A stretch of DNA of 64,000 nucleotides from Obelidium mucronatum (Eukaryota; Chytridiomycota; Chytridiomycetes; Chytridiales; Chytriomycetaceae), in the NCBI GenBank assembly GCA_025765595.1, contig JAIVFH010000071.1, forward strand, positions 62,001 to 126,000, given 5' to 3'. The translations under genes were made by a program, and so were the position numbers. This document shows, one piece after another, positions 1 through 10,271 of the stretch. The notes under the pieces were generated by a model. That model did not search any database. It saw only the letters and a program-made list of their open reading frames with translations, and had not been told where the DNA came from. Position 1 is the stretch's first letter. The number at the start of each line of letters is the position of its first letter.

Positions 1-69
1 GCTTGGGAAATGGTATGTTTAGAATCACTTGAGTCAACAACACATAACTGAAAATCACCCCACTTACTT

Positions 70-934
70 CTAAATAGGTACAAGAAAACAAGAGTCAAAC
101 CAAGATCCCAATATACTGGCTGGGCGGCTATGATCAAAGCCAAACTGGCATTGTCAGTGGATTCTACGAAGCTCAAGACCAGAAACGCTGAACTTGCCAT
201 GCTTGCAGATGAACAATGCGGTGACAGCAATGAAGACAAAGAAGCAACTACAATCGAAACGGAAGCCTTGTTAGCAGATATTCAGGAATCTGACGCGGCA
301 ACTTCTGGAACTCACCTCAATTGCTACACCAAACAAATTGCCGGGTTCTTGAGTCACATCGCTGACGCTCAAGAGTCTTTAGTCAAACAAAACGCTGCTC
401 AGATCCATCGCCAAAATGTGGCCACTGTATCTGCAGCTGCTATCCCATTCGAAGAGGTGGAGTTGATGAAACTGTCGAAAGGCGATCAAATCAAAGCAGC
501 ATGGCAATGCGGGATGAACCGAACGTCAAGTTAAAGTGCCTAAATACACGCTCATGTAGACACCACAAAAGGTGTTAGTTCATCTAGACAGCAGGACAGT
601 GGCCATGGCAGTCGGAATCCGCTAAGGAGTGTGCAACAACTCACCTGCCGAATGAACTAGCCCTGAAAATGGATGGCGCTTAAGCGTGTTACTTATACTC
701 GGCCCTTAAGGTAAATGCGATACTTTAAGGAGTAGGAGGGCGTGGAGGTTGTGACGAAGCGTTAGGGGTGACCCTGCATGAAGCACAAAAGAAGAGAATT
801 GACAAAGTACTTACATCAAAGCAGAAGGGTTTTGGAAAGAAAGCTCCTGTTGTGATTGAAACATCTGACAAAGGAGACTCTGAGGGGTTAGGCAGAGGTG
901 AGGATGATGATGGTGAGGATGAAGAGGATTTTTA
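70..934 (+). pseudogene. Decayed coding fragments flanking an rRNA insert
   Basis: An open frame enters after a possible acceptor (AAATAG, about 76) and runs to about 491, encoding a hydrophilic, Ala/Glu-rich stretch (ATG at 130). It then reads straight into large-subunit rRNA sequence and stops at 534. Beyond the rRNA piece, a second protein-like frame runs from about 780 to 934 and ends in an acidic tail (GEDDDGEDEEDF). The two pieces could be the halves of one gene split by the rRNA fragment, but the family is not recognised and the window edge cuts the 5' side. I infer a broken gene or mobile-element ORF; this is weak. Confidence 0.3.
492..778 (+). rRNA. Large-subunit (25-28S) rRNA fragment
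   Basis: From about 492 the sequence follows the conserved eukaryotic LSU rRNA segment that contains GCGGGATGAACCGAACGT, ACACCACAAAAGGTGTTAGT, GGAATCCGCTAAGGAGTGTG, AACTCACCTGCCGAATGAAC and GAAAATGGATGGCGCTTAAG. It fades after GGAGGTTGTGACGAAGC (about 765). Only about 280 bases of the roughly 3.4-kb molecule are present. No 5.8S, ITS or other LSU part flanks it, so it cannot make a ribosome subunit and is a dispersed fragment. Some internal positions differ from the usual eukaryotic sequence (for example around 705-735). Without the host rRNA it cannot be told whether this is decay or host divergence. Confidence 0.85.
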
Positions 935-1179
935 AGGGGTAAAATTACCTGCAAAGTGTGTTGGGATGTGTTTCGGATGCAGTGTTGGTGTTTTTTTAGC
1001 TTTCGTGTGATAGCGATATTCAATGATATGTTATCGGGACAGTATCGCATTGAAATTGACATTAAAGTTCTTTATTTATCAATCAATAAACCGCAAGATA
1101 TCGATAATCACGGTACAGCTCAAAACATCGATGACCGATCGTATTAAAACAATGTTTATTGATATTCGCTGAATTCCGG

Positions 1180-2150
1180 CACATGTCTATTACTATCTGA
1201 AAGTGAATCAGAGCAGGAGGATTTTTTTGAATTGTCTTCTGAAGCTGGGTTGCAAGACCTGTTCAACTTCTATTCACATGATTCCATTCCACCAGATTAA
1301 GTCAATGAGTCAACTTCTCTTACTGCAGATGAGAATCCTATCCAATTGGATAATGAGCTCAACAAAACTGAATTGGTATAATCAGATATCTCTTATGAAT
1401 CTGAGTTTTTGGGGGATCAAGTTTTGGACAAATGGAATGACCTTGACATTGATTCCAACTTGGATATTCCCAACACCAGTCAATACTTTGCCCTGTTTTC
1501 AGACAAAATATTAGCAATTATGTTTGTTTTGCTGTTTTTAGGAAGCGGCGGAGACTAAGCATTAAGCAGATGACATTGGTGGGGACTTTTTGAATTGTTT
1601 GTCCATGCCATGCCTTCACCAGCTGCTCTCAATGAGGAAGAAAATCTGTCGCGTTCCTCCAGAAGAGTGCATCTCAACTTCAGGCATTTTAATTCATGGG
1701 AGACCCATTCCTCAATTAATTGCAGTAGTTTTTGGGAATCCAAGTATTGCCAAGACATGACAAAAATCCAAATTCCACTCAATCTGAGTTACCTATACGG
1801 CATGGCAAAAACCAGGGTGTTATTCTCTGTTTCCCGAAGCCTGGGTTTTGCTCCATCGGCAAATCTGTTGAAACCTTCCGGCCCAATGTACATTCCTATT
1901 TTACATGTGTCTTTTGCTTGCAAACTGGAACAGATGTTGTTATTATTCAACAAGGGCCTCTTTCTCTTAAAGGTAACTTATGAGTTGTTGCTCAATCTAC
2001 ACTGTTCAAAATCATTTTCCACAGCTGTCGGCCTGGATGTCATCAACTTTCCAGTTGCCTGCAGCTCTGATGAAACATCAGGAAACATTATAATAAGTTT
2101 GAGAACTTTTTTGTTATCTTCCCAGCTTTATTGATTGGTCCAGTGGCCCA
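1180..2150 (+). pseudogene. Frameshifted coding remnant, family unknown
   Basis: Several frames in turn give protein-like text interrupted by stops. There is an acidic stretch at 1200-1520 (SESEQEDFFELSSE, then a stop, then DKWNDLDIDSNLDIPNTSQ). A second stretch around 1640-1760 reads RVPPEECISTSG and HGRPIPQLIAVVFGNPS. A third, around 1760-1980, ends CVFCLQTGTDVVIIQQG. Frame changes and stops between them indicate a decayed gene, most likely of a mobile element given the setting. I do not recognise the family, and splicing could explain some but not all breaks. Confidence 0.3.
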
Positions 2151-2483
2151 GATCCTCATGAGTAAATTTGTGGCAATGGCGTACTCACAAGGAATAATTA
2201 TAATAATAATCCTAAAAAGAAAACAAGTGAAAGAGTGGAATAAAAGAAATAAAATAAAAGAAATAACATTACAGAATCCCAAATGAATAAAATCTTCCTA
2301 TCTTTACTCACGTTACCCCACTTGCAAGTGTTTTTGGTTCCATTTTCCGTTCTTTTTTGGAAGTTTTCAAAATATATTCATCAAATATTCATCACTATTC
2401 TTTATGAATGTTCAAGATTTATGAATGGTGACTTTCTTTATTATTGTACATCTTTAAATGCAAAAAAAAAAAACATAAAAAAA

Positions 2484-4508
2484 ATGATGAGCGAAATCAA
2501 CAACGAACACGTCACAGATTCGTCTGACAACGACGAAGACCAAGTCGTCGACAGCAACACCAACGACGTCAACGTCGACGGCAGCAAGAAGAAGAAGAAC
2601 AAGAAGAAGAAAAACAAGTCGAAAAACAAGGCAAAACCACTCGCGCAGGGCACCGTAAATGTCGGCTCAGACGGCTCCTTCGTCGTAAATGCCGCTCCAA
2701 ATGCGGATGGATCGGTCCAGCAGAGCTTCGATGAGAAACTCAGAAGCGTGTTTGAATCGGTTTGTTTGTTTGTTGTTTGTTGTGGTTTCAACACTAACTC
2801 TGATGCTGTCCTTAGCTGGCAAAGCAGGGCATGTTTGATACGCCAGGGGAGGATGACCAGCGACACGTTCTCAAACCAACTGACGAGTATAAATTCTGGA
2901 AGACCCAACCAGTACCAAAGTCTGAGGAAATCATCGATCAGGATGGGCCCATCGAGCCAAGTGTGCCTGTTGACGAAATCCGACAGATTCCTTATGAACT
3001 CAACGCTCAATTCGAATGGTGTACTGTCAATGTTAATGATGAGAACGAGGTAATACTCCGCCCCCCCCCCCCCCCCCCCCCCCCCCCTCCTCCCATTCAC
3101 ATCCTGTCTAACTATCCACTTTGTTTTTCTATCACTCATAAAGCTCAAGGAAACGTATGAGCTGCTGTCTGAAAACTATGTCGAAGACAAGGACTCTACA
3201 TTCCGTTTCGATTATTCCAGAGAGTTTCTCAAATGGTATGTATGTCAAGTTCCAGTTGCCAACTGAAGAGACATTTCACTGTCAACGATGAATACATGCG
3301 TGAATCCCTTCCTTTTTTTCAAACAAGTAATTCTGAATCGCTCAAATAGGGCGATCCAGCCACCTGGCTGGAAGAAACAATGGCATCTTGGTGTCCGCGT
3401 GAAGCAGTCAAAGAAGCTTGTTGCGTTTATTTCGGCCATTCCTGGGGACCTGATGATCCATGACATGTGAGTAGCTCCCTTTTTTTTTTTTTTTTGCACT
3501 AGTTTAAAACCCCGCATTCCCGAAAACAAGTGTTCAGAAGATTGTGGAAATCAATTTTCTATGCATTCACAAGAAGCTTCGTTCCAAACGCTTGGCACCT
3601 GTCTTGATCAAAGAAATCACACGTCTCGTGAACTTGGAGGGAATCTTTCAGGCTGCGTACACTGCAGGAAAAGTGATTCCAAAACCAGTTTCGCAATGCA
3701 GATACTGGCATCGTAGTTTGAATTTCAAAAAATTACTGGATGTTGGGTTCAGTTATGTTCCAAGAGACCAGACTGTTGCTTCCATGATTAAAAAGTTGAA
3801 GCTTCCAGCTGTAAGTCATTGTTCTTCTTTGTTTACCGGATATTCATTTTTTTTTGTGCGTACAAGACTGCTCAAGTTCCTGGAACGAGGCAAATGGAAG
3901 AGAAAGACGTGGATGCCGTTCATTCGCTGCTCTCTGAATTTCTTGCCCTTCGATCTGAATTGTATCCCGTCTTAACCAAAGACGAGGTGCGTCATTGGCT
4001 TCTTCCTATCAAGGATGTTGTATACAGTTACGTTGTTGAGGTAATGAGCCATACTGCAAGTCACTTGTTTTTTTCATACTCTGCCCACATGTTTTTAGGA
4101 TCCAGCGACAAAGAAAATCACCGATTTCTACTCATTCTACAACCTTCCCTCATCCATCTTGAAGAACGAGAAGCATAACCACTTGCGTGCTGCATACCTA
4201 TTTTATTACACCCCCTTGGGGCTAGGAAAGAACTTGCAGAGAACAACTCAAATCATGAGAGATGCTTTGATCCAAGCCGTCGCTGTTGAGTTATTTGCTT
4301 GCTTGTCTTTCTTTTTTTTTTTTTTTAACACGGTCTTTTCTTTTTTCAGAACAACTTTGACGTTTTCAATTGTTTGGATTTGATGGGAAATGATCGCTTT
4401 TTGGATGAGCTCCATTATGGGAAAGGAGACGGTATCTTGAACTATTACCTGTACAATTACAGGTGCAGAGATATTCGTCAGGAGAAAATGGGTCTTGTCT
4501 TGTTATAA
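2484..4508 (+). CDS. NMT: Glycylpeptide N-tetradecanoyltransferase (N-myristoyltransferase)
   Basis: Transfers myristate from myristoyl-CoA to N-terminal glycine of cytosolic proteins. Exons: 2484-2759, 2816-3049, 3144-3235, 3350-3466, 3531-3810, 3867-4040, 4099-4284, 4350-4508; 505 codons, close to human NMT1 (496). A Lys-rich N-terminal tract (about residues 35-55), typical of the ribosome-binding region of NMTs, precedes FWKTQPVPK, then [21 protein letters not shown] (acyl-CoA-binding core), [17 protein letters not shown] CRYWHRSLN, and the C-terminal YYLYNYRC and GLVLL end. The terminal carboxylate acts as catalytic base in this family and the length fits. Two adjacent ATGs (2484, 2487) are possible starts. 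Intron 2 holds a 27-C tract; intron 7 uses a GTTGAG donor. Confidence 0.95.
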
Positions 4509-5163
4509 AACGCAGGACAACGATGAATTGCAAAGTGGCGGTTTTTGAATCATTTAAAGTCAACATAACAATATATTTGCAAAAGTGCCAGTGGCATTTT
4601 ATCAATTCGGTATTTGAACGTTAGAGAAAAGAGTTTATCTCCTTGAAAGGGAATGTGTTGGGGTGAGGATTATTATTTCGAACAGATTGGGTTATCACTA
4701 CACAAAACCATCCTGCCTTCATATGCACAACGAATTAACCGCCGAGAGGAGGTAGAATTGAAGAGGCGATGAAAGAAAGTATGAAAAAAAAAATTGCCCA
4801 TTTATTGTTGTCGTCACTTGTTGAAGACTTGATTGACCTTTAGAGAATCGCATGGTTATTGGTGAGCCCATTCTTGACAAATGCTGAAGATATTATGTGC
4901 ACCAGACGGGCCCCAGAAGTTGCTGTGCATTGGTTCCAGCGAAGGGGTGGCATATCCATCACCCCCCCCCCCCCCCCCCCCCCCCCCCCTTCTCCCCCCC
5001 TCGAAAGTAAAAAAGGGGAAAAAACAAGAAAGGATCTCCTAATCCATAATGAAACGATGTGCACTATGATAGAGGAGCCAATGTAGTGGGAACATCCTTC
5101 CACCCAGAATTGTCAACCAAAAAAAAAATAAACTGTAAAACTTCAACCACAAAGGACAGGGTC
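4509..5163. other. Intergenic, no gene seen; C tract
   Basis: No convincing coding sequence between the NMT stop and the next ATG. It holds a run of 28 C at 4962-4989 that creates artificial poly-Pro/poly-Gly reading frames on both strands. Confidence 0.6.
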
Positions 5164-5781
5164 ATGAACACTGGTCCATCCAACCAGCACACCGTCTACC
5201 ACAACCCGCACAAATCCGGATTGAACAGTACAAGCCCCGCCGCCGTCAAATACATCATCCTCACCACCGACACCCCGCAGATCAACGTATCCACGAATTC
5301 CAACGTCCCAATTCCGTACGTACAGATTCTCCACGACAGCACAACAGCCATCGAAACGCTCTTTTCAAAATATACAGCGTGTAACCCGCCACATCGCCTG
5401 TATTATGCAATGGCTGGGTACGTGTTCCAACGCAATATGGATAGTCCTCCTTTTGGCGGTGCCATGAAATCGAATCCGGGGTATCTGCAGTTTGAAGGGT
5501 CTACTGCGATAGAGCTCCTTGGATTTCTTGTGTCGGAGGCGTTTCAAGCGTATTGGGGATTCAAGGGGAGAGATGCTGTTGACTTGGTTGCTGAGGCGGC
5601 CAATCGAGTGTATGGGATGCAGATGAGGAGGGAAAAGGATGTGTTGGATGAATTAATGATGCAAGGGATGAGGAAAGCTGGGCATATTGAGTGGGTGGGG
5701 CAGTATGTGATTCCTGTGGGGTTGCGACATGTCAAGGAGAAGAGGATAAAACCCGCCAAGAAAGAAGAACATATCACGTAA
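5164..5781 (+). CDS. Hypothetical protein, single exon
   Basis: A 205-residue open frame starts at ATG 5164 and ends at TAA 5779-5781. No signal peptide or membrane segment is obvious. The N-terminal 60 residues are Asn/Thr/Ser-rich; the centre is more regular (FSKYTACNPPHRLYYAMAGY, then a helical part around FLVSEAFQAYWGF); the C-terminus is basic (KEKRIKPAKKEE). Codon use looks coding throughout and the opposite-strand frames look like shadows. An AATAAAG lies just after the stop (about 5797). A possible GTAAGA donor overlaps the stop, so a spliced longer form cannot be excluded. Family not recognised. Confidence 0.55.
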   Translation: MNTGPSNQHTVYHNPHKSGLNSTSPAAVKYIILTTDTPQINVSTNSNVPIPYVQILHDSTTAIETLFSKYTACNPPHRLYYAMAGYVFQRNMDSPPFGGAMKSNPGYLQFEGSTAIELLGFLVSEAFQAYWGFKGRDAVDLVAEAANRVYGMQMRREKDVLDELMMQGMRKAGHIEWVGQYVIPVGLRHVKEKRIKPAKKEEHIT

Positions 5782-6996
5782 GACAACTTGAGGAAAATAA
5801 AGACTAAAGCGATTTTCTGTGAATTAGTTTGAATAGCTCCATTATCAAGGGCAAAGGACACGGTGTTGCTGAGGGACCAAGCCAGTGTATTAGGTACAGA
5901 TGGGGAGAGAAACGCATATCTTGGACGAATCAATTCATTAATTGCAGTAAGCTGGACAGCGCGGTTGGATTTCAGATGGAGTTACATCAAGTCAGCGATA
6001 ACACCCATCAAGAAGGAAAGAGTATATCACGTGAGAGATCTTGAAGAGAGTGGTATATGAGTGTAACTCTGTCGAGTTGTAACCAATTGAATCGAATATG
6101 GATTTCACGTGTATTGGTGGGGGAATTCAAGGGCTTCGGGGTACTGAGAATAAGCCCAAGAGTTTTTCAATTGAAACCATACTAAACGAGAAATCAAATA
6201 TTGGTATTCTTCCCTTGCGGAATTCACTTGTCGGGGGTTTTTCTTCTTCCAGGTAAGGACTTCAACGCCAATAACCATATACGATTCCAAGCGCACCCAC
6301 GGGTAACTTGTACGACGCTCAAAAACGTTCCAAACACGGACAGATCATGAAGAATAGGTTTGAACGCCGGAAGGGCAAAAACCAATGAAGCAAGTTTTTG
6401 TTGACTTCCAAGAGTAGTTGGGTACCAGTAGTGTGTCGTCGTTTCCAGAATCCAAGAGGTTTGGTTGCAGGCGTAAGGATTAAAGAGCAATAATATCTGA
6501 ACTGAAATTCCAGTGATTTTGGGCTTCCAGACTCTCAGCAACTGTCCCATGCAAAATTCATTTTTTGGCTGGTGTATGGTGAATGAAGATGTTTTTTTTT
6601 AACCTGTCGATCTGAAAAGTTTGGATCGGTTGTCTGCAACCCCCCCAGCTGAAACAAATTAAAAACGTCACTTAATTGTGCTAGAGCCTTTCGTGCGGAT
6701 TTGCGTAATTAGGAAATGTGCTTTTTAAATCGTTCGTCTTTCTTTTTGTGATGTGTTTTTGCAAATCCATTTCGAAGCTTGTTGAACCAAGTTGTTTTTG
6801 AAGAACGACACACTTATGGAATACCGCGTCACTACGGCCAATCTGAAACTAATGACAGGCAGCATGTGAGCTTGACCATCCTATTGTAAAGAAGATTCTG
6901 ATGCTGTATTCTGGTAATCCGAATAAAGTTTTTTGCAAAAACAAAAAAAAAAAAACAATTCAAACAAAACATTTTTATTAGCTCCGGCACGACGAC
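5782..6996. other. Intergenic, no supported gene
   Basis: About 1.2 kb between the hypothetical gene and the NDUFV1 3' end. A short protein-like frame (about 5830-6060, with RINSLIAVSWTARLDFRWSY) lacks an ATG and cannot be joined in phase to the gene upstream. The remainder shows scattered frames with stops. Nothing else recognisable. Confidence 0.5.
6974..6979 (-). terminator. Poly(A) signal AATAAA for NDUFV1
   Basis: TTTATT on the + strand reads AATAAA on the - strand, 18-23 nt past the NDUFV1 stop codon. Confidence 0.5.
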
Positions 6997-8804
6997 TTAA
7001 ACATGAGCAGCAGCATTCTTGGCCTTAAAGTCGTAGATTTTCTTTTCAATCTCCGGTCTGAAGTGACGGATAAGACCCTGAACTGGCCAGGCAGCAGCAT
7101 CACCCTACGTCATCCAAAAAAAAAAAAGAATCAGAAAACATTCACACAATTTCGCTTCAAAATACGACAAAAAAGAGGAGACTACATACCAAAGCGCAAA
7201 TAGTGTGTCCTTCAATCTGCCTGCTAATTTCTTCAATCATGTCAATCTCAGCGACAGTAGCATCTCCAGTCTCAAAGCGCTTCATAATCTTGGCCATCCA
7301 GCCAGTTCCCTCACGGCACGGAGTACACTGACCACAAGACTCGTGCTTGTAGAATGCACTCAAACGGGAAATGGCTTGCACCATGTCAGTGCTCTTGTTC
7401 ATGACAATGACAGCGGCGGTACCCAAACCAGATTGAACATCCTTCAAGGCATCAAAGTCCATCAAAACGTCATCACAGATGCTCTTTGGCATAACTGGGA
7501 CAGATGAACCACCTGGAATCACACCCAAAAGGTTGTCCCAGCCACCAACAACACCTCCACAGTGCTTTTCCAACAATTCACGGAGTGGGATACTCATTTC
7601 TTCTTCAACTACACATGGAGTGTTGACGTGTCCGGAAATGCAGAACAGCTTTGTTCCAGTATTACGAGGACGTCCAAAACCGGCAAACCAGTCACCACCC
7701 CGACGACAAATAGTTGGGGCCACAGCAACCGTTTCCACGTTTGCGACAGTGGTAGGGCAACCAAACAATCCCACGTCAGCCGGGAAAGGAGGCTTTAATC
7801 TTGGCTTTCCTTGCTTGCCTTCGAGACTCTCAATCAAGGCAGTCTCTTCGCCACAAATGTACGCTCCAGCACCACGGTGGACGTAAACGTCAAAGTCATA
7901 GCCGGATCCACAGGCATTTTTACCAATCAGACCGGCCTTGTAGGCTTCGTTGATGGCTTCTTGCAGGTTCGAGGCTTCATGGTAGAATTCTCCACGAATG
8001 TAAATGTAGGCTGCGTTGGCATTCATGGCGCGACCGGCGATAAGACAGCCTTCCACCAACTTGTGAGGGTCGTGACGGATGATTTCACGATCTTTGCAGG
8101 TTCCGGGTTCTCCTTCATCGGCATTGATGACAAGGTATCGGGGACGACCGTCTGGACCTAAAGAAGAAGAGTAGGAATAAGGATGAGTAACGATGCGATT
8201 TGGGACAAATTCAGATCGCGGGTCAGGGAGAGGTGGATTTGTAAGCGCTGATAATAGCGTATCATTTGGAACGACGCTAGTCCAGTGTGTGATGCGGCGA
8301 ATCTTTCAGGAAAGGGCAGTTGGGGCATTTTTACAAGTTTTGTAGATGGTGAGGGGTAAAGCAGAGAAACCAACCACCAGGCTTGTTCATGAAACTCCAC
8401 TTGAGACCGGATGGGAAACCGGCACCGCCGCGCTAGAAACGCGATGAGCCGCAGGGAGGAGTGGCGAGAGTTAGGCGCGCGCGACAATCTGAGTCCAGAA
8501 AAACGAAAAGAGCACTTACGCCGCGCAGGCCCGAGGCCTTGACCTGGTCGATGATCCACGTGTCGCCCTTCAGCAGAATGTCCTTGGTTTTGTACCAGTC
8601 GCCGCGCTTCTGGGCGCCCGCGAGGCGGAAGTCGTGGCGGCCGTACAGGTTGGTGAAGATGCGGTCCGAGTCCTTCAGGCCGCCGTAGCGGCGCGGCGCC
8701 GCCTCGGACGCCATCGCGCGGCGGGCAGAGACGCGGGCGGCGGCGGCGGCGGGTGGCGCGACGCGGGCGCGCTGGGGCGCGAGCACGCTCAGCTGTCGGA
8801 GCAT
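6997..8804 (-). CDS. NDUFV1: NADH:ubiquinone oxidoreductase 51-kDa subunit
   Basis: Complex I flavoprotein 1: binds NADH, FMN and the N3 [4Fe-4S] cluster in the mitochondrial matrix arm. Exons in transcript order: 8804-8520, 8432-8375, 8157-7190, 7104-6997; 472 residues (human 464). The first 35 residues are Ala/Arg-rich with no acidic residues, as in a mitochondrial targeting peptide. Visible motifs are GRGGAGFP (FMN/NADH glycine loop, split by intron 1), [33 protein letters not shown], and the cluster cysteines in [12 protein letters not shown] with the later HTICAL cysteine. The ATG at 8804 is preferred; the frame extends upstream only to a TTG. Exon 1 is strikingly GC-rich compared with the rest. 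Head-to-head with GDT1. Confidence 0.96.
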
Positions 8805-9128
8805 TTGTTGGTTGGTTTTCAAAAGTAAAATGTTGATTTTACAGCATTATTGAATTGACCAAACACTAATCAGTCGCCGTTCGATTTCAGCTGTTCAGCA
8901 CATTATTCGCAGTGAGGGATTTCTCAGTCTTCTCGATTCTCTAGTCTTCTCAATTGACTCAACTGAGTAGTTACTGCACGCTTTCCTTGCGGACCTCCGC
9001 TTTCCCCGATTCGCAAGCTTCTCCTGCCGTAGTTTGCGCTGCTTTCAAGTTCGAAAGAAATGTGAAACAGCAAGTACTGTAGTGGTAACAAACACAAAAT
9101 AGAAAACAACAATAATAATAAACAATAA
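8805..9128. promoter_or_regulatory. Divergent promoter, NDUFV1 / GDT1
   Basis: 324 bp separate the two start codons of divergently transcribed genes, so both promoters must lie here or reach into the genes. No clear TATA box or known element was identified. The spacer is much less GC-rich than the exons on either side. Confidence 0.5.
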
Positions 9129-9649
9129 ATGGTCGCCGTCAACCTGCAGTCGCTGTGGATGTCCTTTGCCGTGATAGTCATCAGCGAAATCGGCGACAAG
9201 ACGTTCCTCATCGCCGCGGTGATGGCCATGACGAACCCGCGGCTCGTTATCTTCAGCGCAGCCATCGCGGCGCTGGCGGTGATGACGGTGCTGTCGGCGC
9301 TGTTTGGCCACTTCCTGCCGAACGTGCTCAGCAAGGAATACACGCAGTTTGCGGCCGCTGCGCTGTTTGTCGTCTTTGGCGTCAAGATGCTCTACGACGG
9401 CATCCAGATGTCCGACGACGAGGGCGCCGAGGAGCTCGCCGAAGTCACCAAGGAGCTCGTGGCCCACGACGAGCATGCCGCTGCCGGGGACCTGGAGGCC
9501 GCCTCCGCCGCCGCCAAGGACAAGCCAACGGGCTTTGCCGCCGGCGCCCGCAACATTGCCAACTTTTTCTTTTCCGCCGTGTGGATCCAAACGTTTGTCC
9601 TGACTTTCCTGGCTGAATGGGGCGACCGCTCTCAGATTGCCAGTTGAGT

Positions 9650-9718
<69 letters not shown>

Positions 9719-10083
9719 GGTGGTGGTGTGGTGTGGTGTGGATGCGGGAGGAATATTCTAAGCGTTGGCTTCGATTTGCTAATTACCATGTTTTCTCTAG
9801 CAATTGCATTGGCTGGCGCAGAAGACTTTTGGTGGGTGACAATTGGATCTTTGGCTGGTCACGCGATTTGTTCTGCCGTTGCTGTTATTGGCGGTCGGCT
9901 TTTGGCTTCGAAAATCAGTGTTCGCACAGGTAATCCTCGTGGTTGTTGTCATTCAAAAGAATTCTTTTCAATTTCTGAATCCACTTTAAAATCCATCCAG
10001 TGACCATCATTGGATCAGTTATTTTCATCATCTGCGGTCTCTACTCGTTCTACGTCAATCTGTATGGATTATCTGATGACTGA
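9129..10083 (+). CDS. GDT1: GDT1/TMEM165 family (UPF0016) cation:proton antiporter
   Basis: Golgi Mn2+/Ca2+ transporter family needed for glycosylation. Exons 9129-9642, 9801-9929, 10001-10083; 241 residues. The two diagnostic repeats are both present: E-x-G-D-(K/R)-(T/S) as EIGDKT at residues 20-25 and EWGDRS at 163-168. Each sits at the start of a three-helix hydrophobic block, joined by a hydrophilic loop (DDEGAEELAEVTKEL...). KISVRTVTIIGSV near the C-terminus matches the family. No long N-terminal signal sequence is seen, so the protein is at the short end of the family. Intron 1 starts GTTGAG and contains 67 consecutive T. Exon 1 is GC-rich. Confidence 0.93.
9651..9717 (+). repeat. Homopolymer T67 in GDT1 intron 1
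   Basis: 67 consecutive T directly after the GTTGAGTG donor. It occupies nearly half the intron and sits on the sense strand. Confidence 0.95.
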
Positions 10084-10110
10084 TTGAGTGTTTGGGTGAA
10101 ATGTTTTTTG

Positions 10111-10116
10111 AATAAA
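10111..10116 (+). terminator. Poly(A) signal AATAAA for GDT1
   Basis: AATAAA 28 nt past the GDT1 stop codon. Confidence 0.5.
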
Positions 10117-10271
10117 AACTTGAGATATTGTTAAATAATAAAATTCGCCTCTTTTTTCTGTGATTCAAAGCTGCGTGTTTTTCAGGTTTAGTGCCAATTG
10201 CTTGGCTGCTTTTTTTGGGTGATTTTTTAACTTTGATTCGTTGTTCCCAAAAGCAAAAAAACTTGTTGCCA

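Noticed and set aside
5830..6060. Protein-like frame after the 5.2-kb hypothetical gene
   Set aside because: No ATG, and an in-frame stop blocks every acceptor that would join it in phase to the upstream gene.
9617..10003. ORFs rich in Phe across T runs (also at 24.7, 26.1, 27.4 and 46.2 kb) and Pro/Gly ORFs across C/G runs
   Set aside because: They are translations of homopolymer tracts in introns or intergenic DNA, not proteins.
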